A DNA stretch of 64,000 nt from Pseudomonas sp. L5B5. GTDB lineage: Bacteria; Pseudomonadota; Gammaproteobacteria; Pseudomonadales; Pseudomonadaceae. The stretch covers positions 3,224,001 through 3,288,000 of the forward strand of contig NZ_CP084742.1 of the NCBI RefSeq assembly GCF_020520285.1, read 5' to 3'. Below are positions 33,549 through 42,088 of this stretch, in pieces. Below the pieces are notes generated by a model that worked only from the letters and a program-made list of their open reading frames with translations, searched no databases and was not told where the DNA came from. Position 1 is the first letter of the stretch, and each line of letters starts with the position of its first letter. The translations under genes were made by a program, and so were the position numbers.

Positions 33549-35465
33549 TTACTTGTGGTCTTTCACTTCTTCGAACTCGGCGTCGACCACGTCGTCGGCT
33601 TTTTCAGCGGACTCAGCGTGCGGTGCCGCGCCTTCTGCAGGCTGGGCCTGTTCGGCGTACATCTTCTGAGCAACCGGAGCCGAGACCTTCGACAGCTCTT
33701 CGACCTTGGCGTCGATAGCGGCCTTGTCGTCGCCTTTGACGGCGGTTTCCAGGGCAACCACGGCCGCCTCGATCGCGGTTTTCTCTTCCGCGGTCACTTT
33801 ATCGCCGGCATCAGCAACCATCTTGCGAGTCGAGTGCACCAGTGCATCACCCTGGTTACGGGCAGCAGCCAGCTCTTCGAACTTGCGATCCTCTTCCGAG
33901 TTGGCTTCGGCATCACGGATCATCTGCTGGATTTCTTCATCCGACAGACCGGAGTTGGCCTTGATCACGATCGACTGAGTCTTGCCGGTAGCCTTGTCCT
34001 TGGCACCTACGTGCAGGATACCGTTGGCGTCGATGTCGAAGGTCACTTCGATCTGCGGCACGCCACGTGGAGCTGGTGGAATGTCGGCCAGGTCGAATTT
34101 GCCCAGGGACTTGTTCTGCGCGGCTTGCTTGCGCTCACCCTGCAGTACGTGAATGGTCACTGCGCCCTGGTTGTCGTCGGCAGTCGAGAACACTTGCGAT
34201 TTCTTGGTAGGAATCGTGGTGTTTTTCTCGATCAGCGCGGTCATCACGCCACCCATGGTTTCGATACCCAGGGTCAGCGGGCTGACGTCCAGCAGCAGCA
34301 CGTCCTTCACATCACCAGCCAGTACCGCACCCTGGATGGCAGCACCCATGGCAACAGCTTCGTCCGGGTTGACGTCCTTGCGAGCTTCCTTGCCGAAGAA
34401 GTCGGTTACGGTCTTCTGCACCAGCGGCATACGAGTCTGGCCACCGACCAGGATCACGTCGTTGATCGCGCCGACGTCGATACCGGCGTCCTTCAGGGCG
34501 ATACGGCATGGCTCGATGGTGCGCTGAACCAGATCCTCGACCAGCGATTCCAGCTTGGCGCGGGAGATCTTCACGTTCAGGTGCTTAGGACCGGTGGCGT
34601 CTGCGGTGATGTACGGCAGGTTGACGTCGGTCTGCTGGCTCGAGGACAGCTCGATCTTGGCCTTCTCGGCAGCTTCTTTCAGGCGCTGCATGGCCAGCGG
34701 GTCGCCCTTGAGGTTCATGCCGCTTTCTTTCTTGAACTCATCAACCAGGTAGTCGATCAGGCGGATGTCGAAGTCTTCACCACCGAGGAAGGTGTCACCG
34801 TTGGTGGCCAGTACTTCGAACTGGTGCTCGCCATCGACTTCAGCAATCTCGATCACGGAAACGTCGAAAGTACCACCGCCCAGGTCGTAAACGATCACGG
34901 TGTGATCACCCTTGGCCTTGTCCATGCCGTAGGCCAGAGCGGCCGCGGTAGGTTCGTTGATGATACGTTTTACGTCCAGACCCGCGATGCGGCCGGCGTC
35001 CTTGGTAGCCTGACGCTGACTGTCGTTGAAGTAGGCCGGAACGGTGATGACCGCTTCGGTCACAGCTTCGCCGAGGTAGTCTTCGGCGGTCTTCTTCATC
35101 TTCTTCAGGATTTCAGCCGAGATCTGTGGCGGAGCCATTTTCTGGCCGTTCACTTCAACCCAGGCGTCGCTGTTGTCAGCCTTGACGATCTTGTAAGGGA
35201 CCATCTGGATATCTTTCTGCACCACTTCTTCGTCAAAGCGACGACCGATCAGACGCTTTACTGCGTACAAGGTGTTGTGCGGGTTGGTGACAGCCTGACG
35301 CTTGGCCGACTGACCTACCAGAATTTCGCCATCGTTGGCGTACGCGATGATCGACGGCGTGGTACGCGCGCCTTCAGCGTTTTCGATAACTTTTACGTTG
35401 CCGTTTTCAAGAATGGAGACGCACGAGTTGGTGGTCCCCAAGTCAATACCGATAATTTTGCCCAT
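33549..35465 (-). CDS. dnaK: chaperone protein DnaK (Hsp70)
   Basis: DnaK is the ATP-dependent Hsp70 chaperone. The 638-residue protein has the same length as that of E. coli. The nucleotide-binding domain begins [15 protein letters not shown], with [12 protein letters not shown] and [11 protein letters not shown]. The conserved linker [14 protein letters not shown] precedes the substrate-binding domain and helical lid, and the C-terminus is the EEVD-like tail EFEEVKDHK. It lies between grpE and dnaJ, and a sigma-32-type promoter sits in the grpE-dnaK gap. Confidence 0.98.
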   Translation of the reverse strand: MGKIIGIDLGTTNSCVSILENGNVKVIENAEGARTTPSIIAYANDGEILVGQSAKRQAVTNPHNTLYAVKRLIGRRFDEEVVQKDIQMVPYKIVKADNSDAWVEVNGQKMAPPQISAEILKKMKKTAEDYLGEAVTEAVITVPAYFNDSQRQATKDAGRIAGLDVKRIINEPTAAALAYGMDKAKGDHTVIVYDLGGGTFDVSVIEIAEVDGEHQFEVLATNGDTFLGGEDFDIRLIDYLVDEFKKESGMNLKGDPLAMQRLKEAAEKAKIELSSSQQTDVNLPYITADATGPKHLNVKISRAKLESLVEDLVQRTIEPCRIALKDAGIDVGAINDVILVGGQTRMPLVQKTVTDFFGKEARKDVNPDEAVAMGAAIQGAVLAGDVKDVLLLDVSPLTLGIETMGGVMTALIEKNTTIPTKKSQVFSTADDNQGAVTIHVLQGERKQAAQNKSLGKFDLADIPPAPRGVPQIEVTFDIDANGILHVGAKDKATGKTQSIVIKANSGLSDEEIQQMIRDAEANSEEDRKFEELAAARNQGDALVHSTRKMVADAGDKVTAEEKTAIEAAVVALETAVKGDDKAAIDAKVEELSKVSAPVAQKMYAEQAQPAEGAAPHAESAEKADDVVDAEFEEVKDHK

Positions 35466-35543
35466 GTTAACTCTCCCGAAACTTTGGATTTGGATGCCGC
35501 AGCTGTGGTGGCAAACTGCGGTAGCACTTAAACGCTTGACTGA

Positions 35544-35572
35544 TAAATGGGGGCTCTACAGCCGTTTTCAAG
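35544..35572 (-). promoter_or_regulatory. sigma-32 (RpoH) promoter for dnaK
   Basis: On the minus strand CTTGAAA (35566-35572) and CCCCATTTA (35544-35552) are separated by 13 bases, an almost perfect match to the RpoH consensus CTTGAAA-N(11-16)-CCCCATNT. The -35 box overlaps the last codons of grpE. Confidence 0.8.
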
Positions 35573-36134
35573 CCTTCTCGTTGATCGAAGGCGAAACCGG
35601 TGCCGGAGCCTTGCTGACCACGACCATGGCCGGGCGCAGCAGGCGACCATTGAGCTGGTAACCCTTCTGGAACACCTTGAGAACACTGTTGGGCTCGACG
35701 TCCGCGCTTTCTTGCATGGCCATGGCCTGGTGCTGTTCAGCGTTGAAGGGCTCGCCGTGAGGATCGATGGCTTCCAGCTGATAACGCTTGAGGGCGTCGT
35801 GGAACATCTTCAGGGTCAACTCGATACCTTCGCGCATCGGACGAATGCTCTCGTCATCCGGGCTGGACAGTTCCAGGCCACGCTCCAGGCTGTCGATCAC
35901 CGGCAACAGGTCGCCGGCAAACTTCTCGAGTGCAAACTTGTGAGCCTTTTCCACGTCCTGCTCGGCGCGACGGCGGACGTTCTGCAGATCGGCCGCGACA
36001 CGCAAAGCCTGGTCTTGTGCAGTAGCCAGTTGTTCCTCGAGCACTTGTACACGAGCCGCCAGATCTTCACCGGAAGTCTCTGGGGCCTGGTTGATATCCG
36101 GGTTTTGCGTATCCAGGGTCTGTTCGTCAGCCAT
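35568..36134 (-). CDS. grpE: nucleotide exchange factor GrpE
   Basis: GrpE releases ADP from DnaK. The 188-residue protein has an acidic N-terminus, a long paired helix (about 25-90; [26 protein letters not shown]), the signature [33 protein letters not shown], and the beta-wing ending [14 protein letters not shown]. It heads the grpE-dnaK-dnaJ-dapB unit, is divergent from recN and is preceded by a clear RpoH promoter. Confidence 0.97.
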   Translation of the reverse strand: MADEQTLDTQNPDINQAPETSGEDLAARVQVLEEQLATAQDQALRVAADLQNVRRRAEQDVEKAHKFALEKFAGDLLPVIDSLERGLELSSPDDESIRPMREGIELTLKMFHDALKRYQLEAIDPHGEPFNAEQHQAMAMQESADVEPNSVLKVFQKGYQLNGRLLRPAMVVVSKAPAPVSPSINEKA

Positions 36135-36187
36135 GAAATTCTCCTTTCAATATCGTCTGCGGGCCGAACCCACTCTTCTGCCCAGCT

Positions 36188-36215
36188 ATATGGGGACGCA
36201 TTTTCAGGGTTCAAG
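36188..36215 (-). promoter_or_regulatory. sigma-32 (RpoH) promoter for grpE
   Basis: CTTGAA (36210-36215) and CCCCATAT (36188-36195) on the minus strand are 14 bases apart, about 55 bases before the grpE ATG, closely matching the heat-shock consensus. Confidence 0.8.
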
Positions 36216-36344
36216 GCCGCGGCCGCGGCAAAAGTCGACACCTGTCGGCAAATCTGCCGAAACACCATTCCCGAACGCACTAAGCAGAAGCGACAGCCAA
36301 GCGAATCGAGCTAAGGAAGGGCATTGTCAGCCAGAAACAAAACA

Positions 36345-36360
36345 CTGTATAAATAACCAG
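36345..36360 (+). promoter_or_regulatory. LexA box overlapping the recN promoter
   Basis: CTGTATAAATAACCAG fits CTG-N10-CAG exactly and lies 24 bases before the recN ATG. It contains TATAAAT, the likely -10 element, so LexA binding would block polymerase. SOS control of recN is known in E. coli. Confidence 0.8.
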
Positions 36361-36384
36361 ACATCTAGTTTGGGAGCGGCCTTA

Positions 36385-38058
36385 ATGCTGGTGCACCTGT
36401 CCGTACACAATTACGCCATCGTCGAACACCTGGATCTGGAACTGGATCGCGGGATGAGCGTCATCACGGGTGAAACCGGCGCCGGCAAGTCGATCATGCT
36501 CGATGCACTCGGCCTGACCCTGGGCGATCGCGCCGACAGCGGTGCAGTACGACCGGGAGCAGACAAGGCCGACATTCTGGCCACCTTCGACCTGGCGGAT
36601 ATTCCCGAAGCCCACACCTGGCTGGCCGAACGAGACCTGGACAGCGACGGCCCCTGCATCCTGCGCCGGGTGATCACCGCCGAAGGCCGATCCCGCGGCT
36701 ACATCAACGGCACCCCCTGCCCGCTCGGAGACCTCAAGGCCCTGGGCGAGCTGCTGATCGATATCCACAGCCAGCACGAACATCAGTCGCTGCTCAAGAC
36801 CGATACCCACCGTCGCTTGCTGGATGAGTACGCCGGCGCCACCGACCTGGCTCGCCAGGTTCAACTGGCGGCTCAACGCTGGCGCCAGACCCGCCAGGAG
36901 CTTGAACGCCTGTCCAATTCCGGCGACGAGCAACGGGCCCGTCATCAACTGCTCAGCTATCAACTGGAAGAGCTGGAGAACCTGGGCCTCGGGGAAAACG
37001 AACTCGAGGATCTCGAGCAGGAACACAAGAACCTGACCAACGCCGAAAGCCTTCTGGGCATTTGCCGACAAGTGGTGGAACAGTGCAGCGAGAGCGATTC
37101 GGGCAACGTGCTCAACGCCTTGACCGTCAGCCTCAATCGCCTGTCCAGCATTGGCAGCTTGTCGGGCTCCCTGGCAGAGGCGACCAACCTGCTGGCCAGC
37201 GCCCAGATTCAGGTTGAAGAAGCGGTGGGAGAGCTGAACCGCTTCGTCGACAACTTCGATGCCGACCCGGCGCGCCTGCAGCACCTGGAAGAACGCCTCG
37301 ATTCCATCTATACCCTGGCACGCAAGCACCGCATCCAGCCTTTCGAGCTGGCCGTGATGCAGCAGACGCTACTGGACGAGATAGAAAGCCTGGATGCCAA
37401 CGATGAATCCATCGAGCGGCTAGGAGACGAACTGCAATCCTTCGCCCGTCACTATCACGAGAAAGCCCGGGAACTGAGCCAGCTGCGCCAACAGGCCGCC
37501 ACCAGCCTGGCCAGCGCGGTGGAACTGGAGATCCAGCGCCTGGGCATGCCTGGTGGACGCTTCACCATCGAACTACGGGCCAATAGCAGCGATGAATTGC
37601 TGCCCCATGGCCTGGAGCAGGTCGAGCTACTGGTCAGTGCCAACCCTGGCCAACCACTCAAGGCGCTGGCCAAGGTGGCCTCGGGTGGCGAGCTATCACG
37701 CATCAGCCTCGCGATCCAGGTCATTACCGCCCAGACATCCCGAGTTCCAACCCTGGTGTTCGACGAAGTCGACGTAGGGATCGGCGGACCAACCGCCGAG
37801 ATTGTCGGCCTGCTGTTGCGCCGCCTTGGCGAACGCGGGCAGGTATTGACCGTCACCCACCTGCCACAAGTCGCCGCCCAAGGGCACCAGCACCTGTTCG
37901 TGCATAAGGTGCGCGGCAACAACGCGACCCACACCGCTGTATCCAAATTGGGTAAAAACGAAAGGGTCGAAGAAATTGCGCGGATGCTGGGCGGAATCGA
38001 CCTGACCAAGGAGTCCCTGGCCCACGCCAAGAAAATGGTAGTGACCACCAAGGCCTAA
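36385..38058 (+). CDS. recN: DNA repair protein RecN
   Basis: RecN is an SMC-like ATPase that acts at double-strand breaks. The 557-residue protein starts MLVHLSVHNYAIVEHLDLEL after the LexA box; a longer in-frame extension back to 36091 runs through the promoter and grpE antisense and is rejected. Walker A is GETGAGKS (about 31-38). Long coiled coils occupy about 160-380. The signature LAKVASGGELSRISLA and Walker B TLVFDEVDVGIGG follow, with the H-loop VTHLPQVA. Confidence 0.96.
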   Translation: MLVHLSVHNYAIVEHLDLELDRGMSVITGETGAGKSIMLDALGLTLGDRADSGAVRPGADKADILATFDLADIPEAHTWLAERDLDSDGPCILRRVITAEGRSRGYINGTPCPLGDLKALGELLIDIHSQHEHQSLLKTDTHRRLLDEYAGATDLARQVQLAAQRWRQTRQELERLSNSGDEQRARHQLLSYQLEELENLGLGENELEDLEQEHKNLTNAESLLGICRQVVEQCSESDSGNVLNALTVSLNRLSSIGSLSGSLAEATNLLASAQIQVEEAVGELNRFVDNFDADPARLQHLEERLDSIYTLARKHRIQPFELAVMQQTLLDEIESLDANDESIERLGDELQSFARHYHEKARELSQLRQQAATSLASAVELEIQRLGMPGGRFTIELRANSSDELLPHGLEQVELLVSANPGQPLKALAKVASGGELSRISLAIQVITAQTSRVPTLVFDEVDVGIGGPTAEIVGLLLRRLGERGQVLTVTHLPQVAAQGHQHLFVHKVRGNNATHTAVSKLGKNERVEEIARMLGGIDLTKESLAHAKKMVVTTKA

Positions 38059-38106
38059 ACCTTTAGCCCTTCCTTCTTTATATAAGACGCTTGATGCAGA
38101 AAACAC

Positions 38107-38130
38107 GAAGGCGACCCTGAGGTCGCCTTC
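38107..38130. terminator. bidirectional hairpin between recN and fur
   Basis: Exact 10-base arms GAAGGCGACC and GGTCGCCTTC with a CTGA loop lie between the convergent stops. The minus strand reads GTGTTTTC afterwards, so it is a better terminator for fur than for recN. Confidence 0.7.
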
Positions 38131-38165
38131 GATCGTTTCACGACTATAAAAGTCGCGTAAAGAGC

Positions 38166-38570
38166 TTACTTTTTCTTGCGCACATACAGCACAAGATTGT
38201 GATCCACCAATTCGAAACCGTGCTTTTCGACAATCGCCTTCTGAAGTTTTTCGATTTCTTCGTCGAAGAACTCGATCACTTCACCAGACTCCACGTTGAC
38301 CATATGGTCGTGGTGGCCGCCGTCAGCCAACTCGAATACAGCGTGACCGCCATCGAAGTTATGGCGCACCACCAGTCCGGCGGCTTCGAATTGAGTCAGT
38401 ACACGGTAAACCGTGGCCAAACCCACATCCTCACCAGCCTCCATCAGCGCCTTGTAGACATCTTCAGCGCTCATGTGCCGCTGCTCGGTGGAATCGAGCA
38501 TTTGTAGAATTTTGACTCGTGGCAGAGTCACTTTAAGGCCGGCTTTACGTAGTTCGCTATTTTCAACCAT
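38166..38570 (-). CDS. fur: ferric uptake regulator Fur
   Basis: Fur is the Fe(II)-dependent repressor of iron uptake. The 134-residue protein starts MVENSELRKAGLKVTLPR; an in-frame extension of 32 residues runs into the divergent promoter region and is rejected. It has the winged helix (ATVYRVLTQFEAAGLV), the HHDH metal motif and the C-terminal dimer domain. It contains no cysteine at all, since the position after HHDHMV that I recall as Cys in P. aeruginosa is Asn here. The structural CxxC zinc site of the E. coli type is therefore absent. Confidence 0.97.
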   Translation of the reverse strand: MVENSELRKAGLKVTLPRVKILQMLDSTEQRHMSAEDVYKALMEAGEDVGLATVYRVLTQFEAAGLVVRHNFDGGHAVFELADGGHHDHMVNVESGEVIEFFDEEIEKLQKAIVEKHGFELVDHNLVLYVRKKK

Positions 38571-38668
38571 GGTCAGCTTTCTCGCCGATGCTGCTTCGCA
38601 GCTTCTCTTAATGCGGGTATGATCGGGGTTTACGTTGTCCCAGCCAAGATAGTGGAAGTCGCCCACCG

Positions 38669-39196
38669 ATGCAAAACACCAAGCTCTTGCTAACCAGTTT
38701 CACCTTCGTGGGACTGCTCGCACTCGCCGGTTGTTCATTCCCCGGGGTTTACAAAATCGACATCCAGCAGGGCAATGTCGTGACGCAGGACATGATAGAC
38801 CAGTTGCGCCCCGGAATGACCCGACGGCAAGTACGGTTTATCATGGGCAACCCTCTGCTGACCGACACGTTCCATGCCGATCGCTGGGATTATCTCTATA
38901 GCCTGCAACCCGGTGGCGGTGAACGCCAACAGGAACGCGTCAGCCTGATCTTCAACACCAATGATCAACTGGTCAGCCTCGCTGGCGACTTCATGCCAGG
39001 CGTGAGCCGCGACGAAGCCCTGCTGGGGAAAGAGAACGGCAATACCGTTACCACCCCTGCAGAGAACGCCGAGAAACCAAAAGCCGAGAAGCCGGTCAAG
39101 CCAGGCTCCCTGCTGGATCAGATCCAGAAGGACGTGGACGGTGTCGAGACCGTTCCCGTACCTACGCCAGAACCACTGGATACATCGCCGCAATAA
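38669..39196 (+). CDS. omlA: outer-membrane lipoprotein BamE (OmlA)
   Basis: BamE/OmlA is a BAM-complex lipoprotein that supports beta-barrel insertion. The 175-residue precursor has a lipobox LALAGC with Cys22. The SmpA/OmlA domain follows ([34 protein letters not shown]...[10 protein letters not shown]), then a Lys/Pro-rich tail ([14 protein letters not shown]) longer than in E. coli, as in other pseudomonads. It is divergent from fur across 98 bases; a TATGAT at 38618-38623 is a possible -10 element. Confidence 0.95.
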   Translation: MQNTKLLLTSFTFVGLLALAGCSFPGVYKIDIQQGNVVTQDMIDQLRPGMTRRQVRFIMGNPLLTDTFHADRWDYLYSLQPGGGERQQERVSLIFNTNDQLVSLAGDFMPGVSRDEALLGKENGNTVTTPAENAEKPKAEKPVKPGSLLDQIQKDVDGVETVPVPTPEPLDTSPQ

Positions 39197-39209
39197 ACCT
39201 GCGGCCAGT

Positions 39210-39237
39210 AAAAAGCCCGGGCCAGCCCGGGCTTTTT
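39210..39237. terminator. bidirectional intrinsic terminator omlA/rnfH
   Basis: AAAAAGCCCGGG and CCCGGGCTTTTT form a 12-base perfect stem with a CCAG loop, giving a uridine run on both strands between the convergent stops. Confidence 0.9.
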
Positions 39238-39254
39238 ATTGCCTGCCATGACCC

Positions 39255-39569
39255 CTACCCTTCAGCCTTGCGCGCCTGGGCAGCCTTGGCCGCCCGCAGA
39301 CGCCGCACTTCCTTGGGATCAGCCAACAACGGACGGTAGACCTCGATCCGGTCGCCCTCCTGGAGCACATGCCGCCCTGGGGCGCTGGCCTGCCTCCCGA
39401 AGATCCCCACCGGGCAAGTCGCCAGGTCCAGCTCGCAAAAATGCTCGCCCAGGCCCGAGGCCAGCAACGCCGCGCGCAGTGTCGTGCCGTGGGCCACCTG
39501 CACTTCGAGCAGCAACTGGCGATCGATGGCGGCATACACCACTTCGATCCGCATCAATGGCTCAGCCAT
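39255..39569 (-). CDS. RnfH-family (RatB/YfjF) protein
   Basis: The 104-residue protein has a ubiquitin-like beta-grasp fold. Conserved parts are IEVVYAAIDRQLLLEVQVAHGTT, VGIFGRQ and LQEGDRIEVYRPLLADPKEVRRLRA. The family is always found next to ratA; its role is unknown. The ATG (MAEPLMRIEV) overlaps the ratA stop by eight bases; a second ATG five codons in is possible. It is convergent with omlA. Confidence 0.88.
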   Translation of the reverse strand: MAEPLMRIEVVYAAIDRQLLLEVQVAHGTTLRAALLASGLGEHFCELDLATCPVGIFGRQASAPGRHVLQEGDRIEVYRPLLADPKEVRRLRAAKAAQARKAEG

Positions 39570-39996
39570 GCAGCTGCTTGGCGCGCTGGCAGAAAGCATC
39601 CACCAGGGTATTCGCTGCCTGGTTGAACAACGGCCCCAAGGTCGCTCGAACCAAGGGCCCCGCATAATCGAAGGACAGATCAAGGCTGATCTTGCAGGCC
39701 TTGTCTCCCAACGGCTTGAACACCCACAAACCGTGCAGCTGGTTGAAGGGCCCTTCTTCCAGATTCATTTCGATCGACTGCCCCGGCACCAGGTTGTTGC
39801 AGGTCACGAAGCGCTGGCTCATGCCGCCCTTGGCCACCGCCAGGCTGGCGCGCATCCGCTCTTCGCTGCTTTCCAATACCTCGGCCGACGAGCACCAGGG
39901 CAGAAACTCCGGGTATCGGGCCACGTCATTGACCAGGTCATAAAGAAACTGCGCCGGATAAGGCAAAAGGGCCGAACGTTGAATATGGGTCGTCAT
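39562..39996 (-). CDS. ratA: RatA-family START/polyketide-cyclase-like protein
   Basis: The 144-residue protein begins MTTHIQRSALLPYPAQFLYDLVNDVARYPEFLPWC, the hallmark of RatA/YfjG, and has the helix-grip fold with a long C-terminal helix (LGPLFNQAANTLVDAFCQRAK). RatA of E. coli was described as inhibiting 70S formation, while homologues such as mitochondrial Coq10 bind ubiquinone; either role is possible. A 20-residue in-frame extension is rejected. It follows the transporter gene after seven bases and overlaps rnfH. Confidence 0.9.
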   Translation of the reverse strand: MTTHIQRSALLPYPAQFLYDLVNDVARYPEFLPWCSSAEVLESSEERMRASLAVAKGGMSQRFVTCNNLVPGQSIEMNLEEGPFNQLHGLWVFKPLGDKACKISLDLSFDYAGPLVRATLGPLFNQAANTLVDAFCQRAKQLHG

Positions 39997-40003
39997 GTGA
40001 GCT

Positions 40004-41407
40004 TCATTTCCACAACTGGGCGGCAAACACCACAAGAATGCCGACGGGCGCCACATAGCGCATCAAAAACAAGGCCAGGGCGAACAACAAGGGGCTACGC
40101 AGCGACAACTCATCACGCACCGCCTCACGGCCCATCACCCAACCTGCAAACACCACGAAGCACAAACCGCCCAGAGGCAACATGATCCTCGAAGTGAAAA
40201 AGTCGACAACACCAAAGAAATCCAGACCGCCGGCCGCCCCCCATTGGTAGAGGTGAAAAACGCCACCTTCGTTCACGAAAAACTTGGCCTGCTGCCAGAT
40301 ATTGAAGGAGAACACCGTCCCCAACCCCACGAACCAGCAACTGAACGCCAGCCAGAATGTCACCCAGCCGCGGCGGATTTTAGTCCTCTCGACCAGATAA
40401 GCCACCATCGGCTCCAACAGGGAAATGGCCGAGCTCCAGGCAGCGATGGCCACCAGGACAAAAAACACTACGCCCATGAGCTGGCCGAACGCCACATTAC
40501 CAAAGGCGAACGGCAGGCTGATGAACATCAGCCCCGGCCCTTCGCTGGGGTTCAGCCCGGCGGCAAACACTATGGGGAACAACGCCATCCCCGCCACCAG
40601 CGAGACGAAGGTATCCAGCAGCGCCACGCCCACCACCGTCCCGGCCAGGGACGAGTGCTTGGGCATGTAGGCGCCATAGATCATGATCGAGCCGACTCCC
40701 ACGCTGAGGGAAAAGAACGCATGCCCCATGGCCGGCAGCAAGCCATCCAACAGGCGCTCCAGGCTGAAATCGAACATGAAGTGCAGGCCCTGCATGAAGT
40801 GCCCGGTGGTCATGCTGTAGCCCAGCAACACCAGCAGCATCACGAACAGCAGCGGCATCATGATCCGCAAGCTGCGCTCAAGCCCGGCGACCACGCCCTT
40901 GGCGATCACCAGCGCCGACAGCAGCATGAACAACGTATGCCACAGCGTCAGGCGCCAGGGATCAGCCGTGACCGCAGAGAAATAGGCCCCCACCTGATCC
41001 GCCGTCACGCCCTGGAAATCGCCACGCCCCATGTCGATGATGTAGTCCAGCGACCAACCACCCACCACGCTGTAGAAGGAAAGAATCAGCAGTGCGGTGA
41101 TCATTCCGGCAAAGGCGCCCCAGGACCATCTGGCCGAATGCCCGGACTCCAGGGCCAGGACCTTCAGGGCATTGGCCGGACTCTGCCGGGCACGACGCCC
41201 GATCAGGGTTTCGGCCAACATCACCGGCAGGCCGATCAGTGCGATACACGCCAGGAACACCAGGACAAAAGCACCGCCACCATAAACGCCGACCATGTAG
41301 GGGAACTTCCAGATGCTCCCCAGGCCCACGGCCGAACCAGTTGCAGCGAGTATAAAGACCCAGCGGCTTGCCCAGCCGCCGTGGACAGAGACCCTGTCTG
41401 TCGACAT
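40004..41407 (-). CDS. sodium-dependent transporter (SNF family)
   Basis: The 467-residue inner-membrane protein has about 12 hydrophobic segments. The start ([39 protein letters not shown]) holds the family's unwound TM1 sodium/substrate motif. TM6-type residues appear in [16 protein letters not shown]. Such proteins import amino acids or related solutes with Na+; the substrate is not readable. The ATG lies five codons inside a TTG-started frame. It sits between ratA and smpB, which I recall as adjacent in P. aeruginosa, so it looks like a lineage-specific insertion. Seven bases separate it from ratA. Confidence 0.9.
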   Translation of the reverse strand: MSTDRVSVHGGWASRWVFILAATGSAVGLGSIWKFPYMVGVYGGGAFVLVFLACIALIGLPVMLAETLIGRRARQSPANALKVLALESGHSARWSWGAFAGMITALLILSFYSVVGGWSLDYIIDMGRGDFQGVTADQVGAYFSAVTADPWRLTLWHTLFMLLSALVIAKGVVAGLERSLRIMMPLLFVMLLVLLGYSMTTGHFMQGLHFMFDFSLERLLDGLLPAMGHAFFSLSVGVGSIMIYGAYMPKHSSLAGTVVGVALLDTFVSLVAGMALFPIVFAAGLNPSEGPGLMFISLPFAFGNVAFGQLMGVVFFVLVAIAAWSSAISLLEPMVAYLVERTKIRRGWVTFWLAFSCWFVGLGTVFSFNIWQQAKFFVNEGGVFHLYQWGAAGGLDFFGVVDFFTSRIMLPLGGLCFVVFAGWVMGREAVRDELSLRSPLLFALALFLMRYVAPVGILVVFAAQLWK

Positions 41408-41440
41408 CGTTAACGCGCCCAACCGAAAAAAAGAGCGCGC

Positions 41441-41469
41441 ATTGTCCGGGATTCAATCAACCTGCTCAA
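41441..41469 (-). promoter_or_regulatory. candidate promoter for the SNF transporter
   Basis: TTGAGC (41464-41469) and GACAAT (41441-41446) on the minus strand are 17 bases apart, about 35 bases before the transporter ATG. Confidence 0.4.
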
Positions 41470-41508
41470 GCACGCTGCGTCACCGTAGCGGGCGCGCGCG
41501 CAACTCCC

Positions 41509-41514
41509 TATAAT
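41509..41514 (+). promoter_or_regulatory. perfect -10 box very close to smpB
   Basis: TATAAT ends nine bases before the smpB ATG. If used, transcription would begin within about 0-4 bases of the start codon. No good -35 box or Shine-Dalgarno sequence is visible. Confidence 0.45.
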
Positions 41515-41523
41515 GCCGCCCCT

Positions 41524-42006
41524 ATGGCTAAACAGAAGAAACACCCAACAGGGACCATCGCGCAAAACAAAAAGGCGCGACACGATTACTTCATCGAACA
41601 CAGGTTCGAGGCTGGACTGGTCCTGGCCGGCTGGGAAGTAAAGAGCCTGCGGGCGGGCAAGGCACAACTGGTGGACAGTTACGTGCTGCTCAAGGATGGC
41701 GAGGCCTGGCTGTTCGGCAGCCATTTCACCCCGCTCACCACCGCCAGCACCCACGTCATCGCCGACCCGACGCGCACGCGCAAGCTGCTGCTCAACCAGC
41801 GCGAGCTGGAGAAGCTGTTTGCCGCCGTGCAACAGAAGGGTTATGCCTGCGTCTGCCTTTCGCTCTACTGGAGCAAGCATCTGGTCAAGTGCGAGATCGC
41901 ACTGGGCAAGGGCAAGAAGGAGTATGACAAGCGGCACACCGAGCGCGAGCGCGATTCCGACCGGGAATTGCAGCGCGCCGTGCGGACCAAGGGCAAGGAA
42001 GACTGA
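41524..42006 (+). CDS. smpB: SsrA-binding protein SmpB
   Basis: SmpB binds tmRNA and delivers it to stalled ribosomes for trans-translation; its RNA partner ssrA is 9 kb away in the same window. The 160-residue protein starts [25 protein letters not shown]. It has the OB-fold core ([21 protein letters not shown]) and the C-terminal basic tail ([25 protein letters not shown]) that reads the empty mRNA channel. A longer in-frame start back to 41368 overlaps the divergent promoter and is rejected. No ribosome site is visible upstream. Confidence 0.96.
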   Translation: MAKQKKHPTGTIAQNKKARHDYFIEHRFEAGLVLAGWEVKSLRAGKAQLVDSYVLLKDGEAWLFGSHFTPLTTASTHVIADPTRTRKLLLNQRELEKLFAAVQQKGYACVCLSLYWSKHLVKCEIALGKGKKEYDKRHTERERDSDRELQRAVRTKGKED

Positions 42007-42023
42007 CCGTCCTGCCCCGAGGT

Positions 42024-42086
42024 CATCATCGCCGGCCACCCGGTTTCTGCACTGCCGATGCAGGAGCCAGGTGGCCGGCGATGATG
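42024..42086. terminator. 63-base hairpin between smpB and lldR
   Basis: The outer arms (42024-42040 and 42070-42086) are exact 17-base complements starting CATCATCGCCGGCCACC. The 29-base centre contains a further stem CTGCA...TGCAG. It separates convergent genes and lacks uridine runs. The 3' arm ends two bases before the lldR stop. Confidence 0.65.
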
Positions 42087-42088
42087 CA

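Noticed and set aside
33354..35531. A 725-codon plus-strand open frame across dnaK
   Set aside because: Long antisense frames opposite dnaK are a well-known artefact and were once misread as a dehydrogenase. There are no independent start or ribosome signals.
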